From: Devosia equisanguinis
Lineage (GTDB): Bacteria > Pseudomonadota > Alphaproteobacteria > Rhizobiales > Hyphomicrobiaceae
NCBI GenBank assembly: GCA_945889015.1
Contig: CAMDBL010000005.1
Span: 1-54,721, forward strand
Reading direction: 5' to 3'
Length of the DNA: 54,721 nucleotides
The notes under the pieces were generated by a model. The model saw nothing but the letters and a program-made list of their open reading frames with translations, did no database searches and had not been told where the DNA came from. How positions within the stretch are numbered: the first letter of the stretch is position 1; every line of letters begins with the position of its first letter. Below, one piece after another: positions 7,607-17,407 of this stretch. A program made the translations under genes and the position numbers.

Positions 7607-8452
7607 ATGCAACCGGCCAAGGCATTCACGATCAACGCACGCGGCGCGGCCATTCCCGTCGTCGGCTATGGCACGATGGAGTTTCCCGAGCCAGGCAAGG
7701 CGGCAGGCCTTGTCGCGCATTCTATCCAATGCGGCTATCGCCATATCGACACGGCGCGCAAGTACGGCTCCGAGCAATGGGTCGGCGAGGGCATCCGGGC
7801 CAGCGGCATCGCGCGCGGCGAGTTGTTCGTCACGACCAAGGTCACCGAGGACAATGCGAAGGCGGACGATTTCGCCCGCTCGGTCGACACCAGCCTGAAG
7901 ACGATGGGGCTCGACTACGTCGACATGCTGTTGGTCCATTGGCCGCAGCCGCGCGTGCCTCTCGCCGAGACACTGGGTGCGCTCGCCAAGGCGAAGCGGC
8001 AGGGGCTGGCGAGGAACATCGGCGTGTCGAACTTCACCGTCGCGCTGCTCGACGAGGCGATGAAGATCTGCCCGGAGATCTCCAACAACCAGATCGAGTA
8101 TCACGCCTACATCCGGCAGGATAAGCTTCTCGCTGCCTGCCGCAGGCATGGCCTGCTCGTCACTTGCCATGTGCCGCTGGCGCGCGGCGTGCTGTTGCAA
8201 GACCCTGTGGTCGTCGAGATCGCGCGCGGCCACAAGAAATCCGCGGCACAGGTCGCGCTGCGCTGGCTGATCCAGCAGGAGAACGTCGGCGTCGTCCCAC
8301 GCGCGCTGCAGAACTGGGAGATCGAGGAGAACATCGACATCTTCGATTTCGCGCTGAGTGCGGACGAGATGGCCCGCATCGACGGGCTGCGCGACCGCAA
8401 CCTCCGCGTCGTCGACCCCGAGGTCCGCCGCCCCGTATGGGACGTGGGGTGA
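7607..8452 (+). CDS. Aldo/keto reductase
   Basis: 281 residues, a little shorter than the usual 310-330. It is a cytoplasmic NAD(P)H-dependent carbonyl reductase of the TIM-barrel AKR family. The catalytic tetrad is complete: Asp48 and Tyr53 in YRHIDTARKYGS, Lys78 in VTTKV, and His111 in LLVHWPQ. Also present are GVSNFTVALLDEA, the QIEYHAYIRQ strand, and the cofactor segment VVPRALQNWEIEENI, where the usual IPKS is IPRA-like (VPRA), a conservative shift. The gene reads in the same direction as the IclR regulator and binding-like protein. Its substrate is unknown. Confidence 0.92.
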   Translation: MQPAKAFTINARGAAIPVVGYGTMEFPEPGKAAGLVAHSIQCGYRHIDTARKYGSEQWVGEGIRASGIARGELFVTTKVTEDNAKADDFARSVDTSLKTMGLDYVDMLLVHWPQPRVPLAETLGALAKAKRQGLARNIGVSNFTVALLDEAMKICPEISNNQIEYHAYIRQDKLLAACRRHGLLVTCHVPLARGVLLQDPVVVEIARGHKKSAAQVALRWLIQQENVGVVPRALQNWEIEENIDIFDFALSADEMARIDGLRDRNLRVVDPEVRRPVWDVG

Positions 8453-8480
8453 TCCGTATAAATTTCTAGCGCCGAACGTG

Positions 8481-9338
8481 TCAGCCGATGCGCTCGGCAA
8501 TCGCGAGAATGCGGTGCATGTCGCGCAGAACCGGCTTCTCGATCAGCTTGCCGTCGATGACGACGAGGCCGGTGTCCGCCTCCGCGAAGGCCTGGATCAC
8601 CCGGCGCGCCCTGGCGATTTCTGCCGCGCTCGGGGTGAACACCTCGTTCAGGATCGCGATCTGCTTGGGGTGAATGGATCCCTTGCCGCCAAAGCCGAGA
8701 TCGCGCACCAGCTCGGCTTCGCGCCGCATGCCGGCGGGATCCTCGAGATCCAGGTAAGGGACGTCGATCACGTCGAGGCCGGCTGACGCGGCGGCATGAA
8801 CGACGCGCGAGCGCGCGTACAGCAGGGGCTCGTAGGCGTTCTTGCATCTGAGTTCCGCGGCCATGTCGACGCCGCCGAAGAACAGCGCATCGATGCGGCT
8901 GCTGGCCCGGGCGATATCGTGGACCGCCTCGAGCCCGGCGTTGGTCTCGATGATGATGTGGAGGCGCGTCGGGTGTCCGCGTTCGGTCAGCAGGGCGTCG
9001 AGCAGCCGGATCTCGTCGGGTGTCCGGACCTTGGGCAGCATGAGTGCGGGGGGCGGGGTATCGGTCGCCAGGATCGCCTGCACGTCGGCGATGCCGAACT
9101 GCTCGCGCAGGCAATTGATGCGGACGATCCGCTCGACGCCATCGTCGGGCTGCGGCTCGGCGAACAGTGCCATCGCACGGGCGCGAGCGACGTGCTTGTC
9201 CTTCGGCGCGATGCCGTCCTCGAGCTCCACGCAGACGATGTCGGCACCCGATGCCAGCGCCTTCGGAAACATCTCCGGCTTCAGGCCGGGCGAGAAGATG
9301 AAGCTGCGGCGAGGACGGACCACTCTGTCGTTGCTCAA
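8481..9338 (-). CDS. HpcH/HpaI aldolase / CoA ester lyase (citrate lyase beta-like)
   Basis: 285 residues from a TTG start (read [15 protein letters not shown]) that has GGGAGGAG ten bases upstream. An alternative ATG at 9380 would overlap the upstream stop as ATGA but leaves the strong site inside the gene. The family cleaves or forms malyl-, citramalyl- or similar CoA esters with Mg2+. Seen: [18 protein letters not shown], the metal-ligand Glu and Asp in [44 protein letters not shown], and [10 protein letters not shown] near the C-terminus, which closes the CoA pocket. It follows the YgiQ gene by 38 bases, although no shared function is evident. Confidence 0.88.
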   Translation of the reverse strand: MSNDRVVRPRRSFIFSPGLKPEMFPKALASGADIVCVELEDGIAPKDKHVARARAMALFAEPQPDDGVERIVRINCLREQFGIADVQAILATDTPPPALMLPKVRTPDEIRLLDALLTERGHPTRLHIIIETNAGLEAVHDIARASSRIDALFFGGVDMAAELRCKNAYEPLLYARSRVVHAAASAGLDVIDVPYLDLEDPAGMRREAELVRDLGFGGKGSIHPKQIAILNEVFTPSAAEIARARRVIQAFAEADTGLVVIDGKLIEKPVLRDMHRILAIAERIG

Positions 9339-9376
9339 GATCAGTACTCCTCCCATGCGATCGGTCGGACAGGCTG

Positions 9377-11491
<2,115 letters not shown>

Positions 11492-11711
11492 TGGAGTCCT
11501 GAGGGTCGGGATATGACGGGGCCGGGGCGCCGGCGCGGTTCGGTCGCGGTTTGTCTAGCAGGCGCGGCGGTTTGGCTCAACCCGAGTCCGCAAGTCGGGA
11601 TGGATACGGGGGCGGGGCGCGGACATCTCCGGATTGATCTGCAGCAACGACGGCGGCGGGCGGCCGATGCCATGCTTCCGGCTGCGAGATTTCACCACGT
11701 CAGGGGCACCC

Positions 11712-11975
11712 ATGAACCACCGGCATCGCAAGGTCCTTCATTCGCTGTTCGCCCATCCGGTCTCCGCCAACATCGACTTCAAGGAGGTCGTGCACGTGCT
11801 GGAGGCGCTGGGCGCCGAGATCGACAACAAGTCCGGCAACCGCGTCGGCGTGAAGCTGAACGGCCATTCCGCGGCCTTCTCCCACGTCCACCACAGTCTG
11901 CCGAAGGAGGAGGTTGTGCAGATCAAGCACTTTCTCGAGACGTGCGGGGTGAAGGCCGAGCAATACCCGGAGTGA
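11712..11975 (+). CDS. Orphan HicA-like (type II toxin fold) protein
   Basis: 87 residues starting MNHRHRKVLHSLFAHP, with AGGGG upstream. The pattern, a helix, then IDFKEVVHVLEALGAEI, a short strand with SGNRVGVKLNG, then a His-containing strand (AAFSHVHHS) and a final helix ending in ETCGVKAE, matches the extended HicA-like double-stranded RNA-binding fold, whose conserved His is catalytic in RNase toxins. No HicB-type antitoxin lies on either side: YgiQ is divergent upstream and TrmO follows by 107 bases. It may be a domesticated or non-toxic member. The family assignment comes from recognised sequence pattern, so it is moderately certain. Confidence 0.65.
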   Translation: MNHRHRKVLHSLFAHPVSANIDFKEVVHVLEALGAEIDNKSGNRVGVKLNGHSAAFSHVHHSLPKEEVVQIKHFLETCGVKAEQYPE

Positions 11976-12082
11976 GCGCTTCCCCGCGGGAAGGCGCGCG
12001 AGGCCGGCAGCCATCGGCTACGCGACCGGTGGCTGTTTGCGTTCCCGGCGTGTACTAGAGGGGTTCGACGCCTCAATCCCGG

Positions 12083-12568
12083 ATGCCGCAGATGCCCGAG
12101 TTCAAGCCGCCTCGCCCTGGCGAAGTCGCCATCACCCTGCCGCCCGCGACCGACGCCGGGTTGGTGTTCATCGGGCGGATTCGCTCGCCGTGGCCGACAC
12201 CAGACGACTGCCCAAAGAACATTCGTGAGCGGAATGAGATCGGAATCGTCGAGATCTCCGAGCCTTACGTCCAGGGATTGAAGGATATCGAGCGCTGCTC
12301 GCACGTCATCCTGCTCTATTGGCTGGATCGATCGCGCCGTGATCTGATCGTCCAGTCTCCCAGTCACGCGCCCGAGCCGCGGGGCGTGTTCGCGCTGCGA
12401 TCGCCGGTCCGGCCCAACCCGATCGGGCTTGCCGTGGTCGAACTCTTGAAGGTCGAGGGCGGCACCCTCACTGTGCGCAGCGTCGACTGCGCCGACGGCA
12501 CGCCCCTGATCGACGTGAAGCCCTATTTCGCCTCGATCGACAGCGTACCGGATGCCCGCCGTCCCTAG
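12083..12568 (+). CDS. trmO: tRNA (N6-threonylcarbamoyladenosine(37)-N6)-methyltransferase TrmO
   Basis: 161 residues. The protein is the TrmO/TsaA/YaeB beta-barrel type, which transfers a methyl group from S-adenosylmethionine to t6A37 of tRNA. Recognisable segments are VFIGRIRSPW near residue 30, the central IERCSHVILLYWLDRSRR, the highly conserved GVFALRSPVRPNPIGLAVVELL, and VDCADGTPLIDVKPYF near the end. The C-terminal extension found in the 235-residue enterobacterial enzyme is missing, as in many bacterial and archaeal short forms. The start was chosen at MPQMPEF; a second Met three codons later is possible. The ribosome binding site is weak. Confidence 0.92.
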   Translation: MPQMPEFKPPRPGEVAITLPPATDAGLVFIGRIRSPWPTPDDCPKNIRERNEIGIVEISEPYVQGLKDIERCSHVILLYWLDRSRRDLIVQSPSHAPEPRGVFALRSPVRPNPIGLAVVELLKVEGGTLTVRSVDCADGTPLIDVKPYFASIDSVPDARRP

Positions 12569-12976
12569 CGTTCCGTCTCAGACATTTGCTTCCGCTAGCG
12601 GCTGATCCGGGCACATGTGAGACGTCAGCAACACTAGGGAATCTATGCTCTTCGTGTTGCTCTTGACACTGACGCTTGGCAGCCCGCTCTGCAGCAACCG
12701 GGGGCCAAGCTTCGGTGACGCAACACGAGCGTCCGTAGGGGGCCGACCGGAGGCGCTGCGACCCGATCCGAAGCGCGGGCGCCTGCCATCAGCAGCGCCT
12801 CAGGTCAAGTCATTTTCGACTTGCCGTAGTGACGCGGGCGCTTCATATTCCCCGCGTCAACTCACTACGGTTGCCCTATCGACGATCCTGTAGACGCCGA
12901 ATACGGACTGCCACTTCGCGTGAATTGATTCGGAGTCGGCACGACTTGCCGATATGAAGTGCCATGGAGAAGAACG
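12569..12976. promoter_or_regulatory. Structured intergenic region upstream of the cold-shock gene
   Basis: 408 bases without a convincing gene (an 82-codon frame at 12645-12893 has no coding character). It contains several stem-loops: an 8-bp pair at 12627-12634/12654-12661; CAAGTC/GACTTG at 12806-12811/12818-12823, directly abutting a long bulged hairpin with arms 12824-12838 and 12851-12870; and TCGGCA/TGCCGA at 12936-12941/12947-12952, 25 bases before the cold-shock start. The word CGACTTGCCG occurs at both 12817 and 12942. The density of structure next to a cold-shock gene suggests a long regulated leader or a small RNA. Neither is proven. Confidence 0.45.
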
Positions 12977-13183
12977 ATGTCGACCGGTACGGTTAAGTGG
13001 TTCAACGCGACGAAGGGCTACGGCTTCATTCAGCCGGACGAGGGCGGCAACGACGTGTTCGTGCACATTTCGGCCGTCGAGCGCGCCGGCATGAGCAATC
13101 TCCGTGAAGGTCAGAAGCTGTCCTACGAGCTCGAGCGCGGCCGCAACGGCAAGACCGCTGCCGTCAATCTCAAGGCTATCTGA
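12977..13183 (+). CDS. Cold shock domain protein (CspA family)
   Basis: 68 residues, the normal size. It is a small single-domain OB-fold protein that binds single-stranded RNA and DNA and acts as an RNA chaperone or antiterminator. Both nucleic-acid motifs are intact: RNP1 as [11 protein letters not shown] and RNP2 as DVFVHIS, preceded by [14 protein letters not shown]. The start ATG follows GGAGAAG. A structured leader precedes it (see 12569-12976), and 144 bases later comes an IF-1 gene on the same strand. This gene order places two small nucleic-acid-binding OB-fold proteins together. Confidence 0.97.
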   Translation: MSTGTVKWFNATKGYGFIQPDEGGNDVFVHISAVERAGMSNLREGQKLSYELERGRNGKTAAVNLKAI

Positions 13184-13327
13184 TACATTCGACCTGTCGA
13201 TAGGGCTCGAAACGTTTGGGGTTGGGATTCGGCGTCCCAACCCCGGTGCATTATGGGGTAATGCGAGCAACGGGTGATTCATGGCGATCGACCGGTGGCG
13301 AGACCCCTCAACCGAGAAGGAGAGAGC

Positions 13328-13615
13328 GTGGCAAAAGAAGAGATGCTGGAGTTCGAAGGCGTGGTGGCCGAGGTGTTGCCGGATGCGCGCTGCAAGGTGG
13401 CGCTGGACAACGGCCACGAGGTGATCGCCTACACGTCCGGTCGCATGAAGAAAAACCGCATCCGCATTCTGGCCGGCGACCGCGTCACCATCGAGATGAC
13501 GCCGTACGACCTGACCAAGGGACGCATCAACTTCCGCCACAAGGACGCCCGTGCAGCGCCCCCGGGGGCGACCGGTCCTGGTGGTGGTCAGCGCCCGCCG
13601 TCGCGCAAGCGCTGA
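13328..13615 (+). CDS. infA: Translation initiation factor IF-1, with C-terminal extension
   Basis: 95 residues from a GTG start preceded by AAGGAGAG. The core (residues 1-72) is canonical IF-1: [65 protein letters not shown]-1 binds the A site of the 30S subunit as an S1/OB-fold protein. The final 23 residues ([20 protein letters not shown]) are an added basic, proline/glycine-rich tail absent from the 72-residue classical protein. It is immediately followed by an intrinsic terminator. Some alphaproteobacteria carry a second IF-1-like gene; whether this is the sole copy cannot be seen here. Confidence 0.95.
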   Translation: MAKEEMLEFEGVVAEVLPDARCKVALDNGHEVIAYTSGRMKKNRIRILAGDRVTIEMTPYDLTKGRINFRHKDARAAPPGATGPGGGQRPPSRKR

Positions 13616-13656
13616 CGGCGAACGAAGATCACGCGCGCGGCCTTGGACCGCGCGAG

Positions 13657-13686
13657 ACGGGCGCCTCGTGCGCCCGTTTTGTTTTT
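13657..13686 (+). terminator. Rho-independent terminator after infA
   Basis: A 7-bp GC-rich stem (ACGGGCG at 13657-13663, CGCCCGT at 13671-13677) with a 7-base loop is followed by TTTTGTTTTT. It lies 41 bases after the infA stop and is the clearest intrinsic terminator in the window. Confidence 0.85.
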
Positions 13687-13736
13687 GTGTCGAGCCCACA
13701 TCGTGCCCGCGCGCGGCCCGGTTGTCGGGCAGTTCT

Positions 13737-14714
13737 TCACATCGTCACGACGACGTTGCCGATGTGCTTGCCCTGCTCCACCGCCTCGTGTGCGTCGGCG
13801 ATGCGGTCCAGCGGGTAGGTCGCGGCGATCGCGTGCTGCAGCGTGCCGGCCTCGAGCAGCCGCGTCAGGTGCGCCTCGGCCGCGCGGCGGCTGTCGCTCG
13901 CCAGCTCGTAGACGATGAAGAAGCGGATGCCGATCCCCTGCACGATCATGCGCGTGAACTCGACGCCGACCTGCTGGTTGTTGGTGCCGTAGGCGGCGAC
14001 GAAGCCGTCCTTGGCGATGATGTCGGGCAGCAGCTTGCCGTGTCCGGCGATGTCGAGGTCGACGAGGCGGTCGACGCCGCGCCCGCCGGTGATCTCGCGC
14101 ACGCGCTCGACCAGGTTCTCCGTCTTGTAGTTGATGCAGTGGTCGGCGCCGGCAGTTTTTGCATGGGCGGCCTTCGCGTCACCGCTGATCGAGGTCAGGA
14201 TCTGGCGCGCGCCGAGCAGGCGGGCGAGTTGGATCGCATAATGGCCGACGCCGCCCGCGCCGCCGGATACCAGCACGCTCTTGCCGGTGACGCCACCGTC
14301 CGTCGTCAGCGCGCGATAGGCGGTCAGCAGCGGAATGCCGAAGCAGGCGCCGGCCTCGAACGGGGTGCTGGCGGGCAGGCGGACGGCCTGCTCGTCGGCC
14401 ACCGTGATCATGGTGGCGCAGGTGCCGAACGGGCGCTTCCACTGGCCATTCCAGACCCAGACCCGCTCGCCGACGCGGCCGGGCGCAACACCCGCGCCGA
14501 CTTTGTCGATGACGCCGGCACCGTCGCTGTGGGGAATGATGCGAGGGGCGATCATCGGGCGCGAGCCCATGCGCGCCTTCCAGTCGGACGGATTGACGCC
14601 CGATGTGGCGAGCTTGACCCGCACTTCGCCCGGACCCGGCTCCGGATCGGCCATGTCGCCGACCACCAGCGTCTCGCGTGCTGCTCCCGTGCGCTCGTAC
14701 CATGCGGCCCGCAT
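13737..14714 (-). CDS. Zinc-binding-dehydrogenase family NADPH:quinone reductase-like protein
   Basis: 325 residues, starting MRAAWYERTGAARET after GGGAGAG. It is a medium-chain dehydrogenase/reductase without structural zinc, of the quinone oxidoreductase type. Seen: the GroES-like N-terminal half (PGPGEVRVKLATSGVNPSDWK, IPHSDGAGVIDKVG) and the NADPH-binding Rossmann motif VSGGAGGVGHYAIQLARLLGA in pieces around residue 150. It should be a soluble NADPH-dependent reductase of quinones or enones. A close paralogue is at 42902-43885, with the same N-terminal pattern and a shared 12-base upstream motif 57 bases from the start. Confidence 0.92.
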   Translation of the reverse strand: MRAAWYERTGAARETLVVGDMADPEPGPGEVRVKLATSGVNPSDWKARMGSRPMIAPRIIPHSDGAGVIDKVGAGVAPGRVGERVWVWNGQWKRPFGTCATMITVADEQAVRLPASTPFEAGACFGIPLLTAYRALTTDGGVTGKSVLVSGGAGGVGHYAIQLARLLGARQILTSISGDAKAAHAKTAGADHCINYKTENLVERVREITGGRGVDRLVDLDIAGHGKLLPDIIAKDGFVAAYGTNNQQVGVEFTRMIVQGIGIRFFIVYELASDSRRAAEAHLTRLLEAGTLQHAIAATYPLDRIADAHEAVEQGKHIGNVVVTM

Positions 14715-14751
14715 GTCTCTCTCCCTGGATGTGCGTTGAGTTGTGTGGCGA

Positions 14752-14821
14752 TGGGGCGAGACCCCTCGCCCAAACGGTGCATGCCTTTTGAAACCTTCAG
14801 GCGAGGGGGCTGACCCCCTGC
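14752..14821. repeat. Inverted repeat, GGGGTCAGACCCC family, copy 1
   Basis: The left part is ggggcgagacccctcgccc and the right part is ggcgagggggctgaccccc, separated by about 30 bases. Each half is itself partly palindromic. The same element type occurs at 34829-34893 and 36028-36086. It sits between the divergent quinone-reductase and monooxygenase genes. Confidence 0.6.
14771..14782 (-). promoter_or_regulatory. Conserved 12-base motif upstream of quinone-reductase paralogue
   Basis: ATGCACCGTTTG on the coding strand, ending 57 bases before the ATG of the gene at 14714. The identical 12 bases are at the identical distance before the paralogous gene at 43885. It could be an operator or hold a -35 region (TTTG). 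Confidence 0.45.
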
Positions 14822-14977
14822 TGCGTGTGCGGCACCGTATCAGGTTCGGCGGGGGCGGCAACGCCGTCGTGCGCGCCGGCCCGAGGCTGGTCGCTCTTCC
14901 TCGGTCCCGGCTTTTCCTTTACCTCGAAGAGGGCGGCGCCGCGGCCGCACCAGCCCAGACCGGGAGCAGGATGCCCG

Positions 14978-16348
14978 ATGCCGAAAGAGATCCGCCTCAA
15001 CGCTTTCGACATGAGCTGCGTCGTGCACCAGTCGCCGGGATTGTGGACGCATCCGCGCGACCGTTCGCTCGGCTACAACACGCTCGACTATTGGGTCGAC
15101 CTCGCCCGCATCGCCGAGCGGGGACTGTTCGACGCGGTGTTCATCGCCGATGTGCTCGGCATCTACGACGTGTACCGTGGCGGCGCGACGACGGCGCTCG
15201 AGCATGCGGTGCAGGTGCCGGTCAACGATCCGATGATGTCGATCTCGGCGATGGCAGCGGCGACGGAGCACTTGGGCTTCGGCGTCACCTGCGGCATCTC
15301 CTACGAGCATCCCTATCCGTTCGCGCGCCGCATGAGCACGCTCGACCATCTGACCAGGGGGCGGATCGGCTGGAACATCGTCACCGGCTATCTCGACAGC
15401 GCCGCGCGCGGCATGGGTGAGCCGGGCCAAACCGAGCACGACACCCGCTACGACATGGCCGAGGACTACATGGAGGTGGTCTACAAGCTGTGGGAGGGAA
15501 GCTGGGAGGATGGGGCAGTGCTGCGCGACCGGACGAGCCGGCGTTTTGCGGACGCCACGCGCATCCACCGCATCACCCACGACGGCCCCTATTTCCGTAC
15601 CGACGCCGTGCACCTGTGCGAGCCCTCGCCGCAGCGCACGCCCGTGCTCTATCAAGCGGGCTCCTCGGGACGCGGCCGCACGTTCGCGGCTGATCACGCG
15701 GAATGCGTCTTCATCAACGGCCCGACGCAATCCGTGATCGGCCGCACCGTATCGGCCTTGCGCGGCAGCGCGGTCGATGCGGGTCGCGATCCGGCGGAGC
15801 TGCTGATCTTCACGATGATGACGGTCATCACCGGGCGGACCGGCAAGGAAGCGCACGACAAGCTCGCGGAGTACCGGGCTCACGTCGACGAGGACGGCGC
15901 ACTGACGCTGATGTCGGGCTGGACCGGGCTGGACTTCTCCAAGCTCGATCCCGATGCGCCCCTTCAATTCCAGAAGACCGATGCCCAGATCTCGGCTCTG
16001 CAGGCCTTCACCACCAATGCCGATCCCGGACGCGTGTGGACGGCGCGCGAGATCGCCCGTCACGCCTGCATCGGCGGTCGCGGGCCGATGCTCGTCGGCT
16101 CGGCGGAGGAGGTGGCAGACGGTCTGCAGGACTGGGTGGAGAAGACGGGTGTCGACGGCTTCAACCTCGCGTATGCGCTGGCACACGAGTCGGTGGCCGA
16201 CATCGCCGATCTGGTGGTGCCGATCCTGCAGGAGCGCGGCGTGTTCAAGCGGGTGTATGCGCCGGGCACGCTGCGCGAGAAGCTCTATGGACTTGGGCGG
16301 GCGCGGCTCGGCGAGCGCCATCCGGCGGCGCGCTATCGGCGGGGATGA
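14978..16348 (+). CDS. LLM class flavin-dependent monooxygenase (NtaA/SnaA/DszA type)
   Basis: 456 residues, the typical length of this subfamily. The start is MPKEIRLNAFDMSC; GGGAGCAGG lies 9-16 bases upstream. It is a bacterial-luciferase-like TIM-barrel oxygenase using reduced FMN supplied by a partner reductase. Family segments: YWVDLARIAERGLFDAVFIADVLG, the FMN-phosphate region GRIGWNIVTGYLDSAARG, RYDMAEDYMEVVYKLWEGSW, VLYQAGSSGRGRTFAA and GFNLAYALAHESV near the C-terminus. Substrates in the family range from nitrilotriacetate to sulfones, so none is assigned. It is followed directly, without a gap, by a second LLM gene, and no flavin reductase gene is adjacent. Confidence 0.92.
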   Translation: MPKEIRLNAFDMSCVVHQSPGLWTHPRDRSLGYNTLDYWVDLARIAERGLFDAVFIADVLGIYDVYRGGATTALEHAVQVPVNDPMMSISAMAAATEHLGFGVTCGISYEHPYPFARRMSTLDHLTRGRIGWNIVTGYLDSAARGMGEPGQTEHDTRYDMAEDYMEVVYKLWEGSWEDGAVLRDRTSRRFADATRIHRITHDGPYFRTDAVHLCEPSPQRTPVLYQAGSSGRGRTFAADHAECVFINGPTQSVIGRTVSALRGSAVDAGRDPAELLIFTMMTVITGRTGKEAHDKLAEYRAHVDEDGALTLMSGWTGLDFSKLDPDAPLQFQKTDAQISALQAFTTNADPGRVWTAREIARHACIGGRGPMLVGSAEEVADGLQDWVEKTGVDGFNLAYALAHESVADIADLVVPILQERGVFKRVYAPGTLREKLYGLGRARLGERHPAARYRRG

Positions 16349-17404
16349 ATGCAAGTTGCGAGAAATGACATGACACACCCCATCGAACTCGGCCTCGATA
16401 CCTTCGGCGATCGCACTACGGATTCGGCCGGCGCGCTGGTGCCCTATGCGCAGGTGATCCGCAATCTGGTCGAGCAGGCCGTGCTTGCCGACGAGACCGG
16501 CGTTGATTTCATCGGCGTCGGCGAGCATCACCGCGACGACTTCGCGGTCTCCGCGCCCGAGGTTGTTCTGGCGGGGATCGCCACGCGCACCAAGCGCATC
16601 CGGCTCGGCTCGGCCGTCACCGTTCTTTCGTCGGACGATCCGGTTCGCGTCTATCAGCGCTTCGCCACCGTCGATGCCCTCTCGAACGGACGCGCGGAGG
16701 TGATCCTGGGACGCGGCTCGTTCACGGAGTCGTTTCCACTCTTCGGGTTCGATCTCAGGCAATACGAGCAGCTGTTCGACGACAAGCTCGATCTGTTCGC
16801 GCGCCTGCTCCCGCAGGAGCCGGTGACCTGGAGCGGCAAGACGCGCGCACCGCTGACCAACCAGCGCGTTTTCCCGACGATCGAGACCGGCACGCTCAAG
16901 ACCTGGATCGGCGTCGGCGGCAGTCCGGAGTCGATCGTGCGGGCGGCGCGCTACGGGCTGCCGCTGATGCTCGCGATCATCGGCGGGGCGCCCGCGCGTT
17001 TCGCGCCGTATGCGGAGATGTATCGCGAGGCGTCGGCGCAGCTCGGCCAGTCGGCGACGCTCCCGATCGGCGTGCATTCGCCGGGGCACGTGGCGGAAAC
17101 CGACGAGCAGGCGCGCGACAGGATGTGGCCGGCCTACAAGGGCATGCACGACCGGATCGGCCGCGGGCGTGGCTGGGGGCCGATGAGCCGGGCTGATTTC
17201 GATCGCGAGGTCGAGCGCGGCTCGCTCTACGTTGGCGCGCCCGAGACGGTGGCGCGTAAGATCGCCGCGACCGTAAAGGCGCTGGGGCTCGCCCGCTTCG
17301 ATCTCAAGTACAGCGCCGGTACGCTCTCGCACGACAGCATGATGCACTGCATCGAGCTCTACGGCCGCCGCGTCATCCCGCTGGTGCGCGAGATGCTCGC
17401 GTAG
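16349..17404 (+). CDS. LLM class flavin-dependent oxidoreductase
   Basis: 351 residues if the ATG directly after the preceding stop is used. An ATG at 16370 (MTHPIELGLDTFGD) is an equally plausible start that fits homologue N-termini. It belongs to the luciferase-like F420/FMN superfamily: GEHHRDDFAVSAPEVVLAGIA, IRLGSAVTVLSSDDPVRVYQRFAT, GRAEVILGRGSF, and the WIGVGGSPESIVRAA segment. It is smaller than the upstream monooxygenase and of a different subgroup, so the pair is probably two steps or two substrates of one pathway, translated as a coupled unit. The electron donor is not evident. Confidence 0.9.
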   Translation: MQVARNDMTHPIELGLDTFGDRTTDSAGALVPYAQVIRNLVEQAVLADETGVDFIGVGEHHRDDFAVSAPEVVLAGIATRTKRIRLGSAVTVLSSDDPVRVYQRFATVDALSNGRAEVILGRGSFTESFPLFGFDLRQYEQLFDDKLDLFARLLPQEPVTWSGKTRAPLTNQRVFPTIETGTLKTWIGVGGSPESIVRAARYGLPLMLAIIGGAPARFAPYAEMYREASAQLGQSATLPIGVHSPGHVAETDEQARDRMWPAYKGMHDRIGRGRGWGPMSRADFDREVERGSLYVGAPETVARKIAATVKALGLARFDLKYSAGTLSHDSMMHCIELYGRRVIPLVREMLA

Positions 17405-17407
17405 GGC

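Noticed and set aside
12645-12893. An 82-codon frame before the cold-shock gene
   Set aside because: It has no ribosome binding site, no recognisable protein, and overlaps the stem-loop region.
14840-17347. An 835-codon minus-strand open frame
   Set aside because: It is opposite two luciferase-like genes with clear family signatures.
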